From positions 1 through 20,883 of the IMG/VR virus record IMGVR_UViG_3300032050_006029: 20,883 bases of DNA. The stretch is one strand, 5' to 3'. The notes beneath the pieces were generated by a model that was given only the letters and a program-made list of their open reading frames with translations, was not told where the DNA came from and searched no databases. Positions 1 to 4,506 of the stretch are shown in pieces. Numbering within the stretch: position 1 is the stretch's first letter; each line of letters opens with the position of its first letter. The translations under genes were made by a program, and so were the position numbers. This DNA is from a virus.

Positions 1-288
1 CTCAGTCATACTGGTAAACAATCAGCCCCTGCTGAGGGTGGAAACCTTATGGCTATGATGATTGAGATTGACTATGCTTACTGGAAACTACCTAATCCTG
101 ACCGCAAGTTGTTGTTCTTTAGATATGTAGAGTCAATGGACTTCGGAGATATAGCAACCGAACTTGGTTTAACATCAGAAGATACTGCTCGTATGCGGCA
201 CAAGCGTGCCATCAGAAAGTTAATCAATAAGATTGGTGGCTTCAAGCCCTATCGTGATGATGACTTTGCTGAACCAACAGAAGATTAA
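1..288 (+). CDS. sigma-70 region 4-like DNA-binding protein, 5' end outside the window
   Basis: The frame is open to the left edge of the window, reading LSHTGKQSAPAEGG before the first methionine at 49, so the gene very likely begins upstream and the ATG at 49 is internal. The visible part ends in a two-helix DNA-binding segment typical of sigma-70 region 4: LPNPDRKLLFFRYVESMDF, then a turn and TARMRHKRAIRKLINKIGG. Such small proteins in phages are usually taken to bind DNA at or near promoters. I cannot tell whether a region 2 precedes it. It converges on the leftward operon, and its stop overlaps the last gene of that operon by 4 bases. The family assignment rests on pattern only. Confidence 0.75.
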   Translation, partial: LSHTGKQSAPAEGGNLMAMMIEIDYAYWKLPNPDRKLLFFRYVESMDFGDIATELGLTSEDTARMRHKRAIRKLINKIGGFKPYRDDDFAEPTED

Positions 289-443
289 TCTACATCTTTA
301 TAGACTTGGCGCAGGGCAATTTTCCTAATTGTATTCTGACTAACCTTGTATCTCTTGGCTAATTCAATTATGTTTGTAGCGATGTGAGATTTACTTCTTG
401 AAATATATTCCTCACGGATTTGTAGTATGTCTTCTCTTGTCAT
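285..443 (-). CDS. 52-residue helix-turn-helix microprotein
   Basis: This short frame begins at an ATG overlapping the upstream stop as ATGA and encodes 52 residues starting MTREDILQIREEYIS. The second half, IIELAKRYKVSQNTIRKIAL, reads as a classic helix-turn-helix with turn V-S and a recognition helix, followed by VYKDVD. That ending resembles small phage HTH proteins and the HTH tails attached to homing-type endonucleases (xxWKDV). It is the last gene of the leftward operon and its stop overlaps the end of the rightward sigma-like gene. The likely role is DNA binding, but no target can be proposed. Confidence 0.75.
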   Translation of the reverse strand: MTREDILQIREEYISRSKSHIATNIIELAKRYKVSQNTIRKIALRQVYKDVD

Positions 444-619
444 CAGTTCCCCGTAGAGTAGAAGCCACCTGTCTTAAAGTGGGTAGGCGTTGGGTTCCAT
501 ACTCTTTCCATTACCTTAGAATCCATAGGACATAGCACTTCATTATCTCTGTTATCTACGTTGCGACTTAATACTTGTAGTGCGTTACATTCACCACATC
601 TATATTCATATGTTGGCAT
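443..619 (-). CDS. FmdB-family zinc-ribbon protein with a degenerate second Cys pair
   Basis: The 58-residue product starts MPTYEYRCGECNALQ, the hallmark N-terminus of the FmdB/CxxC regulatory family, and ends FKTGGFYSTGN, matching the usual family ending. The first knuckle is C8-x2-C11. In the second, C30 is present in LCPMDSK but the partner Cys normally two residues on is replaced, so four-Cys zinc binding may be lost or completed by another ligand. I chose the start at 619 over one further upstream because MPTYEY is the family start and GGAGAG lies just before it. The start overlaps the upstream stop as TAATG, implying coupled translation. The biochemical role of FmdB-like phage proteins is unknown. 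Confidence 0.85.
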   Translation of the reverse strand: MPTYEYRCGECNALQVLSRNVDNRDNEVLCPMDSKVMERVWNPTPTHFKTGGFYSTGN

Positions 620-795
620 TACATCTCTCCATCTATCGGGGTGGGTGCTGTTGTTAGCGTTCCACATTCTTTACACTTTTGTTTCAAGTCATACCAGCCT
701 ATCGTTCTATCTTCTCTATCCCACATTACAGTAATCTCAAACATAAGACAACCACATATACAGGCAAAGGTCGGCTCTCCCTGTAAGTCAAACAT
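619..795 (-). CDS. 58-residue Cys-rich zinc-ribbon-like protein
   Basis: The product begins MFDLQGEPTFACICGC and holds a C12-x-C14-x-C16 cluster, then C41-x2-C44 in KQKCKECGTLT, consistent with a small treble-cleft or zinc-ribbon fold. The middle (FEITVMWDREDRTIGWYDL) looks like paired beta strands. I chose this start because it overlaps the upstream stop as ATGA; a longer frame begins inside the upstream gene and lacks such coupling. The stop codon overlaps the FmdB start, and the final codons carry the FmdB ribosome binding site. I recognise no specific family. A nucleic-acid or protein-binding role is inferred from the Cys pattern alone. Confidence 0.72.
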   Translation of the reverse strand: MFDLQGEPTFACICGCLMFEITVMWDREDRTIGWYDLKQKCKECGTLTTAPTPIDGEM

Positions 796-1220
796 CAATA
801 CCAGTTTCTGCGTAAGTGATGGTTGTAAGCGTTGCAAGGTGTTTGATAGCGATGCTCGATATATTTGTATGCCCTGAGTATCTGTATAGCAGGGTCCCTT
901 GACTTCTCACTTAAGACTTGACCGATACCAAAGGCTGTGCTTTCTGGGTTGTCTGCCAGATGGTCGAAGCGAGATTCTTGGGTGAACAATTTCACCAAAC
1001 ATACCTGCTGTTGTTTGCTCCATCCCCACCCTGCTTGAGCGAAGGCTAGTGCCATCTTCTTGTTGGCTTTCTTCTCAGCCCAAGTTGCTTGCGTTGGCAA
1101 TGGTTCAGGCTTTTCCTTGTGCTGTTTAACCTTTACCTCAATGTCAACCTGCTTAGTGGGGGGAAACCCCACAGCAAGTAAGACCACTATCATAGTGGTA
1201 ACTAATATACGTTTTCTCAT
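795..1220 (-). CDS. secreted lytic transglycosylase-like protein (SLT/APF C-terminal type)
   Basis: This 141-residue protein should cleave peptidoglycan glycan strands outside the membrane. It has a basic N-terminus and a hydrophobic stretch, MRKRILVTTMIVVLLAVGF, acting as a signal peptide or membrane anchor, then a charged linker to about residue 50. The catalytic domain runs from about residue 55. LFTQESRFDHLADNP supplies the presumed catalytic E82, STAFGIGQV is the transglycosylase GxxQ region, and the domain ends YQTPCNAYNHHLRRNWY, the ending seen in actinobacterial APF-type lytic domains. C74 and C129 could form a disulfide. It lies in the leftward accessory operon, not with the structural genes, so a role in lysis or in remodelling the wall of the infected cell are both open. 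Confidence 0.85.
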   Translation of the reverse strand: MRKRILVTTMIVVLLAVGFPPTKQVDIEVKVKQHKEKPEPLPTQATWAEKKANKKMALAFAQAGWGWSKQQQVCLVKLFTQESRFDHLADNPESTAFGIGQVLSEKSRDPAIQILRAYKYIEHRYQTPCNAYNHHLRRNWY

Positions 1221-1564
1221 TGACCTATTTTAGCAGATTGTTTCTGAACTTCTCTGCGTAGTATGCTCTCATCTCTAACAATCCTTGAATAAGGTGAGAT
1301 TCTAAGCATCAAAGCACGCTCAGATACTAGCAATCCGCCCCATATTAAGCCCTCACCCTGATGTGTCTTAAGGTTCTCTTCTTGTAGCCCTTCCTTTAGA
1401 CACTCCATTTTTACAGGACACATATCGCAAATCTTCTTGGCAACTGTAATGTTGTAGACCATAACTCGTTGCTTATCGCGCTCTACTGAACACATATAAG
1501 ACCACAAGTCGGGGTCATAATCTTTACCGCATAGTGCTTCTCTGTGGTAGTTAGGTATCGCCAT
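1217..1564 (-). CDS. WhiB-family iron-sulfur transcriptional regulator
   Basis: The four cluster ligands of WhiB proteins are visible: C12 (EALCGKD), then C46, C49 and C55 in ICDMCPVKMEC. An acidic/glycine segment and LIWGG at 73-77 follow, the family signature (usually GIWGG), with a basic tail suited to DNA or sigma-factor contact. At 115 residues it is of normal length. The family is specific to Actinobacteria and their phages. In mycobacteriophage TM4 a WhiB protein interferes with host whiB2 and septation, so a host takeover or superinfection role is plausible here but not shown. C25 is an extra cysteine. Start and stop overlap both neighbours (TAATG and ATGA), and AGAGG lies upstream of the start. 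Confidence 0.93.
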   Translation of the reverse strand: MAIPNYHREALCGKDYDPDLWSYMCSVERDKQRVMVYNITVAKKICDMCPVKMECLKEGLQEENLKTHQGEGLIWGGLLVSERALMLRISPYSRIVRDESILRREVQKQSAKIGQ

Positions 1565-1794
1565 TAACTTAACCTCTCTACTGCATTTGCTTCCGCAAAA
1601 TCTACATCTTCGTATCTAACCTTAGAATAAATCTGATGCTCGAAGAGCCACTCATCTTTATCTAAGTTGCCGTATGTATCCCAATCTTCGGGCAGTTCTG
1701 TGCCAAGTGGCAAGGTAACTTCCGTTACTCGTATGCCCTCAATTCTGTGTGTAATCTGAAACTTAGCCAAGTTGGGTTGCTCCCTCGTGTTCAT
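1564..1794 (-). CDS. hypothetical protein, 76 residues (68 if the TTG start is used)
   Basis: No family is recognised. The protein is acidic and mixed alpha/beta, with a central IRVTEVTLPLGTELPEDW and a C-terminal YSKVRYEDVDFAEAN. The ATG at 1794 lies inside the upstream zinc-ribbon gene and has no good ribosome binding site. A TTG at 1770 has GAGGGAG nine bases upstream and would overlap the upstream stop by only eight bases (TTGGCTAA), so the real product may be eight residues shorter. It ends in a TAATG overlap with the WhiB gene, so it is probably translated together with that regulator. Nothing in the sequence gives a function. Confidence 0.62.
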   Translation of the reverse strand: MNTREQPNLAKFQITHRIEGIRVTEVTLPLGTELPEDWDTYGNLDKDEWLFEHQIYSKVRYEDVDFAEANAVERLS

Positions 1795-1906
1795 ACTTAC
1801 ATTCAGGACAAGTCCAAACGGCTATGCCTCCGCCAACAAATGCCCATACATCTTCCATATCTTTATCGCAATCTCCGCAATAAAAATCTGATTGAACTTT
1901 ATCCAT
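1763..1906 (-). CDS. 47-residue zinc-ribbon microprotein
   Basis: This small frame starts MDKVQSDFYCGDCDKDM and contains two clean knuckles: C10-x2-C13 and C33-x2-C36 (WTCPECKYEH). The spacing is right for a two-knuckle zinc ribbon, with a glycine-rich hinge FVGGGIAVW between. A strong AAGGAG sits before the ATG inside the end of the upstream gene, whose stop overlaps by eight bases. It is one of five Cys-pair microproteins in the same operon. The likely function is binding of zinc and of a nucleic acid or protein partner; no closer assignment is possible. Confidence 0.78.
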   Translation of the reverse strand: MDKVQSDFYCGDCDKDMEDVWAFVGGGIAVWTCPECKYEHEGATQLG

Positions 1907-2171
1907 TAGTTAACTCCTTCTCGTCTTCTTGCTCAAGGTAGGAATCAATCGCTAACTCTGCCCTTACTTGCTCTTCTGATTCCGATAACAGTTCAGAGAT
2001 TTGCTCATCCATTGTGAAGGTAGATATACCACCATCATCAAAGACTTTTACTGCTCGCTCCCACGTTCCCGCCAATCGTTCAGAGTAGGCAGAGTCCCAC
2101 CACAGCACCATTAGTTCCTCGTCTGGTGAGAAGTCTATCGTCAGCATTTGTATTAGGTCTTTTACTTTCAT
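1899..2171 (-). CDS. conserved phage-type hypothetical protein, 90 residues
   Basis: The product starts MKVKDLIQMLTIDFSPDEEL, an arrangement common in small phage proteins in which an amphipathic helix is followed by a D-P-D/E turn and hydrophobic strands (MVLWWDSAYSE). The C-terminal half from about residue 50 is acidic and helical. AGGAG lies before the ATG, which overlaps the upstream microprotein stop as ATGA. The end overlaps the next gene by eight bases and contains its ribosome binding site. No catalytic residues are obvious and no function is proposed. Confidence 0.8.
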   Translation of the reverse strand: MKVKDLIQMLTIDFSPDEELMVLWWDSAYSERLAGTWERAVKVFDDGGISTFTMDEQISELLSESEEQVRAELAIDSYLEQEDEKELTNG

Positions 2172-2281
2172 TTACTTTCTCCTGTCTTAAATAGTAGTTT
2201 TATATCTTGTTCTTGATAACATTTCTTACAAACCAAAGTAGATTCAAAGAAAGTTATATAAGCATTACAACAAGGACTCAT
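2168..2281 (-). CDS. 37-residue Cys-pair microprotein
   Basis: This very short frame encodes a peptide starting MSPCCNAYITFFEST and continuing LVCKKCYQEQD. It has C4-C5 and C18-x2-C21, suggesting a minimal zinc knuckle. A clean AGGAG precedes the ATG. The start overlaps the upstream stop as TAATG and the stop overlaps the next start as ATGA, so it fits exactly into the coupled operon with no spare base, which is good evidence of translation. The function is unknown. Confidence 0.7.
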   Translation of the reverse strand: MSPCCNAYITFFESTLVCKKCYQEQDIKLLFKTGESK

Positions 2282-2496
2282 TACTTTTCTCCTGTCGTTA
2301 GTAGTTTGCGTGCTTCTCGTTCCTCGTATTTCCTGACTCTTTCCTTACCCGCCTTTACATAGTCGCTCATTACTACACTCAGCCACCACACGATATAATA
2401 AACGGCTGTGATAATCAACAACCAAACCGCATACTGAATAACTAAGTGCCAAACATTCGTGTTAATTCCGAAAACTATCTGCCGTAAGTCGCTCAC
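2281..2496 (-). CDS. small membrane protein with basic C-terminal helix
   Basis: The 71-residue product uses a GTG start, with AGGAG placed just before it in the tail of the upstream gene. Residues 15-43 (from VWHLVIQYAVWLLIITAVYY to about VVM) form one long or two tightly spaced membrane segments rich in Trp and Tyr. A cytoplasmic basic/acidic helix (KAGKERVRKYEEREARKLL) follows. Size and layout would allow a holin-like or membrane-anchoring role, and a lytic enzyme is encoded downstream in the same operon, but nothing specific proves this. The upstream stop is directly adjacent (TAA then GTG). Confidence 0.75.
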   Translation of the reverse strand: MSDLRQIVFGINTNVWHLVIQYAVWLLIITAVYYIVWWLSVVMSDYVKAGKERVRKYEEREARKLLTTGEK

Positions 2497-2628
2497 TTAT
2501 TTTTCTCCTATCAGTTGATTAGTTTCATCCCGCAAAAGTTCTGCGGTTTCTTCTTCGGAATAAATCCCTCGGAACTTTCGCCCCGCTGGGTCTGTTCCCT
2601 CTACTATGAACCACTTTTCCGCTGTCAT
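2497..2628 (-). CDS. hypothetical 43-residue protein
   Basis: The frame starts MTAEKWFIVEGTDPAGRKFR and ends ETNQLIGEK. It looks like a small beta hairpin followed by an acidic helix (YSEEETAELLRDE). Its ATG overlaps the upstream stop as TAATG, after a GAGGTGAGCGCA segment that supplies the ribosome binding site, and it ends immediately before the GTG of the membrane-protein gene. The exact fit between neighbours supports translation. No family is recognised. Confidence 0.68.
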   Translation of the reverse strand: MTAEKWFIVEGTDPAGRKFRGIYSEEETAELLRDETNQLIGEK

Positions 2629-2951
2629 TATGCGCTCACCTCTATCTCGTTCATAATATTCTTGGCAATCTCAGACCAGTTCACCCGATAGAGAGAGCCG
2701 ATGTCCTTGCTCATACTTATGAGTTCCTTGCGTTGAGCAGGTGGAGCAGAAAGAACCTCTTCCATATCTAAGAGTTCTTCAATTGTTTCCTCAAGGTAGT
2801 GCGCTAGTTCTACATAAGCGAAAGATATTCCCGTCTTCGCTATGCGCTCCGCCTCTTCTTGAACTGCTTCATATAATCCGCGTTCGTTGTCAATCCATAA
2901 GTTAGCCGCCCAGGTTTCTCTGTTTGTCCAGCCGTTGTATTCTTCGCACAT
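2628..2951 (-). CDS. conserved phage protein with NGWTNRETW motif (DUF7249-like)
   Basis: The 107-residue protein starts MCEEYNGWTNRETWAANLW. The NGWTNRETW...LWI(D)N motif is widespread in small phage and plasmid proteins of unknown function, and from memory it matches the DUF7249 group. Acidic helices follow (AVQEEAERIAK, YLEETIEELLDMEEV). I chose the start at 2951 because GACAGGAGCAACAAA lies directly before it. The frame can be extended to a GTG at 3065, but that extension has no ribosome binding site and lies across a well-formed RNA three-way junction. The stop overlaps the next gene as TAATG. Confidence 0.85.
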   Translation of the reverse strand: MCEEYNGWTNRETWAANLWIDNERGLYEAVQEEAERIAKTGISFAYVELAHYLEETIEELLDMEEVLSAPPAQRKELISMSKDIGSLYRVNWSEIAKNIMNEIEVSA

Positions 2952-2979
2952 TTTGTTGCTCCTGTCGTGATGTCTTGCA

Positions 2980-3050
2980 AGGTAGGACACTCGCCTACCT
3001 AGTGCCTCAATCGTGCCGTGAACACGCGCCCTCTGTCTAGGGTTTGAGGC
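2980..3050 (-). promoter_or_regulatory. structured RNA element C (three-way junction plus hairpin)
   Basis: Read on the - strand, GCCTCAA (3050-3044) pairs with TTGAGGC (3010-3004). Inside are CCCT-AGACAG-AGGG and CGTG-TTCACGG-CACG. Downstream is a 7-bp hairpin, AGGTAGG/CCTACCT (3000-2980), and then the ribosome binding site of the NGWTNRETW gene. The same layout recurs at elements A and B with different but paired stems. That it acts as RNA in the leader is inferred; no known riboswitch class was recognised. Confidence 0.7.
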
Positions 3051-3065
3051 TGTGAGTTCTATCAC

Positions 3066-3158
3066 TTAGAAGATGAAGCCCCCGTCTATTAAAGAAACGA
3101 AGAGGACAAGAACAAGGGCGAAAGCCCACGCGCTCGCGGTCAATGTGTCGTTGCTCAT
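3066..3158 (-). CDS. 30-residue single-span membrane microprotein
   Basis: The peptide starts MSNDTLTASAWAFALV, continues through a hydrophobic LVLFVSLI segment and ends DGGFIF. It is long enough for one membrane span with a short polar N-terminus. AAGGGGAACAA precedes the ATG, which overlaps the upstream membrane-protein stop as ATGA. A minimal membrane peptide next to a second small membrane protein recalls holin/regulator pairs, but this is inference. The coding call rests on ribosome binding site, overlap and composition, because the frame is too short for coding statistics. Confidence 0.6.
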   Translation of the reverse strand: MSNDTLTASAWAFALVLVLFVSLIDGGFIF

Positions 3159-3352
3159 TTGTTCCCCTTGTAAACATCGCAGGTGTCTAATTGTTGCGTT
3201 TCGCTAAAGGTGTATTTCATACATCCGCCCTCTGTGCTTAACCAATAAAGCCCGTTAAAGGCTAGACCCATAAGCCAAATCACAAGAGAGGCGAGGAATA
3301 GGGCGAGGGCAACAGCCCCCGCGCCTAGTGTTATCTTCGTTGATAGTTTCAT
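3155..3352 (-). CDS. small membrane protein
   Basis: The 65-residue product has a short basic N-terminus (MKLSTK), then a hydrophobic stretch from about residue 8 to 37 covering AVALALFLASLVIWLMGLAF. The polar tail contains C44 and C58. It could be a signal-anchored protein with the tail outside and a possible disulfide, or a two-span protein. The start overlaps the upstream stop as TAATG, preceded by GGTGAGCAAC. The stop overlaps the 30-residue membrane peptide. No family is recognised. Confidence 0.78.
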   Translation of the reverse strand: MKLSTKITLGAGAVALALFLASLVIWLMGLAFNGLYWLSTEGGCMKYTFSETQQLDTCDVYKGNK

Positions 3353-3519
3353 TAGTTGCTCACCTTTATCTCTTGAATATTCGCTGAGAACTTCTGAACT
3401 TTTGCTAGGTTGCTTGCGTTGAGTTCGGTTACCACTTCGTCAATCTCCTTGATGTTGGTGGCTGTGTTATAGATAGACAACAGGCGAGAGCCTTGCCAGA
3501 GCGAGTATGTAATTTTCAT
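3352..3519 (-). CDS. hypothetical 55-residue protein
   Basis: The product starts MKITYSLWQGSRLLSIYNT and then forms an amphipathic helix (NIKEIDEVVTELNASNLAKV) and a strand ending IQEIKVSN. AAAGGAGAGCAACTA precedes the ATG, which overlaps the upstream stop as TAATG. The last codons contain GGTGAGCAACTA, which serves as the initiation site of the next gene. It is a plausible small beta-alpha-beta domain. The function is unknown. Confidence 0.72.
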   Translation of the reverse strand: MKITYSLWQGSRLLSIYNTATNIKEIDEVVTELNASNLAKVQKFSANIQEIKVSN

Positions 3520-3689
3520 TAGTTGCTCTCCTTTGACTCTAGGAATTCGTTTATGTCTTGGGCTAGACCTATGCTTCCGCTAAGTTCTAACGCTCTTGCG
3601 ATTGTCTGCCAGACATCTCGGCGCAAGTGGTTAGTTAAAATCTCGGAGCGATATTTGTAATCTGCTTTCGCTTTTTCGCTCGCGTTCAT
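3519..3689 (-). CDS. hypothetical 56-residue helical protein
   Basis: The product is all-helical by eye: MNASEKAKADYKYRSEILTN, then VWQTIARALELSG and AQDINEFLESKE. I chose the start at 3689 because it overlaps the upstream stop as TAATG after GGGGTGAACAAC. A start six codons further upstream would lie inside the neighbouring gene without need. Size and composition resemble small phage accessory proteins. No function is recognised. Confidence 0.75.
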   Translation of the reverse strand: MNASEKAKADYKYRSEILTNHLRRDVWQTIARALELSGSIGLAQDINEFLESKESN

Positions 3690-3859
3690 TAGTTGTTCAC
3701 CCCGCAAGCCTTGAGGAACATCTCACGATTGAAACGAGGGTTAGTGTCCGCTAACGCTTCTGCCATTCGCTTGGCTAGTGTGTCCATTACTCCGCCACGC
3801 GTTAAGCCTTGAGAGTTCAGGATTACCTCTGCGATTAGTTCGTAATCTTTCTTTGTCAT
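3689..3859 (-). CDS. conserved phage protein, 56 residues (TNPRFNREMFLKACG type)
   Basis: The product starts MTKKDYELIAEVI and ends TNPRFNREMFLKACGVNN. This pattern (an N-terminal YELIA helix, an LAKRMAEALA helix, and a NPRF(D/N)..(R)F.KAC ending) is very common in small phage proteins across hosts, but its function is unknown. A clear AGGAG sits upstream of the ATG, at the end of a structured leader (element B). The stop overlaps the next start as TAATG. Confidence 0.82.
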   Translation of the reverse strand: MTKKDYELIAEVILNSQGLTRGGVMDTLAKRMAEALADTNPRFNREMFLKACGVNN

Positions 3860-3881
3860 TTCTTTATTCTCCTATCAGTTG

Positions 3882-3951
3882 GAAGGCGCATTGTTGCCCC
3901 TTCTCGTGCCTCTCTAGGTCGTGAACCTGTGCCGACTAATCGGGGAGAGGC
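3882..3951 (-). promoter_or_regulatory. structured RNA element B (three-way junction plus hairpin)
   Basis: On the - strand, GCCTCTC (3951-3945) pairs with GAGAGGC (3914-3908). Inside are CCGA-TTAG-TCGG and AGGT-TCACG-ACCT. Downstream is GAAGG.GC-AACAAT-GC.CCTTC (3903-3882), and then AGGAG and the ATG at 3859. The distance from the closing stem to the ATG (about 48 bases) is close to that of elements A and C. The function is unknown; placement suggests a leader or an operon-internal processing element. Confidence 0.72.
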
Positions 3952-3959
3952 TGGTTTTA

Positions 3960-4409
3960 TTAGTTGCTCACCTTTTCGGCGAAACTATCAACCAACTGCT
4001 GAAACTTGATTTCTTGAACTTCTTTAGTCTTGCGCCAAATTGCATTCATCGCCTTGACCTCTGGGTCATTACTAGCCACCTGCCAAGGTTCGCTCTGAAT
4101 CTTGCTTCTCTCTTCTGAGAGTTCTTCGCGTGTTTTGTCTAGTTCTTCCTGTAAGGCTGCAATCTGCTCGCGCAAAGAGTTAATCTTTGGAGAATGTGCC
4201 GCTTCTAGTGCATCGACTCGCTCGCCGATTTTTAGGCTCTTCCAAGCCTCTCTGCGAACTTCTTCTTCTCTTGCGTGGCTTGCCCAGTTGATTGGCTGAA
4301 TCTGTGCCTTGAACTCTTTTTCCAATCGGCGCATTTTTGCACGCTGTCCGATTGTTAGGCTCTTCTCGAACTCTTGCTTCTGTGTGTAGTTCATATCTTT
4401 GTATTGCAT
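3960..4409 (-). CDS. coiled-coil protein, 149 residues
   Basis: The product starts MQYKDMNYTQKQEFEKSL. It contains two copies of a short helix-start motif, SLTIGQRAKM and SLKIGERVDA, about 40 residues apart, suggesting an internal duplication. A clear heptad-rich coiled coil runs through roughly residues 60-105 (INSLREQIAALQEELDKTRE and following ELSEERSK). GACAGGAGCAACAA precedes the ATG. The gene lies between structured elements A and B. It may act as a structural or oligomerisation factor; no enzyme motif is visible. It ends KVSN, and its final bases repeat the GGTGAGCAACTAAT cassette seen at other junctions. Confidence 0.85.
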   Translation of the reverse strand: MQYKDMNYTQKQEFEKSLTIGQRAKMRRLEKEFKAQIQPINWASHAREEEVRREAWKSLKIGERVDALEAAHSPKINSLREQIAALQEELDKTREELSEERSKIQSEPWQVASNDPEVKAMNAIWRKTKEVQEIKFQQLVDSFAEKVSN

Positions 4410-4429
4410 TTGTTGCTCCTGTCGTTGTG

Positions 4430-4500
4430 GGCTCGGCGTGGTTGCCTTGCCTCGTGCCTTGAGTGGAATTGAACCACTTGAACCCCCAGCGGGTCAAGGC
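4430..4500 (-). promoter_or_regulatory. structured RNA element A (three-way junction with T-loop-like hairpin)
   Basis: On the - strand, GCCTTG (4500-4495) pairs with CAAGGC (4461-4456). Inside are ACCC-GCTGG-GGGT and AGTGG-TTCAATT-CCACT; the last is a perfect match to a tRNA T-arm (GTTCAANNC consensus). Downstream is GGC-aa-GGC-aaccac-GCC-ga-GCC (4451-4430), then GACAGGAGCAAC and the ATG at 4409. An alternative hairpin CTTGACCC/GGG(T)TCAAG competes with the junction, so the element could switch. There is no anticodon arm, so it is not a normal tRNA. Confidence 0.72.
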
Positions 4501-4506
4501 TCCTTG

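Noticed and set aside
2952-3065. N-terminal extension of the NGWTNRETW protein to a GTG at 3065
   Set aside because: There is no ribosome binding site at the GTG and the stretch is explained by RNA element C; the ATG at 2951 has a strong site.
4456-4500. A complete tRNA gene on the - strand
   Set aside because: The T-arm and acceptor-like stem are convincing, but there is no D-arm or anticodon arm and no room for them.
2980-4500. Known riboswitch classes (purine, TPP, cyclic-di-GMP, cobalamin, glutamine-type) for elements A-C
   Set aside because: The conserved core sequences of those classes that I could recall are not present; only the general three-way-junction layout is shared.
4430-4500. 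Element A as a rho-independent terminator
   Set aside because: No U-run follows either hairpin on the - strand and coding continues downstream in the same operon.
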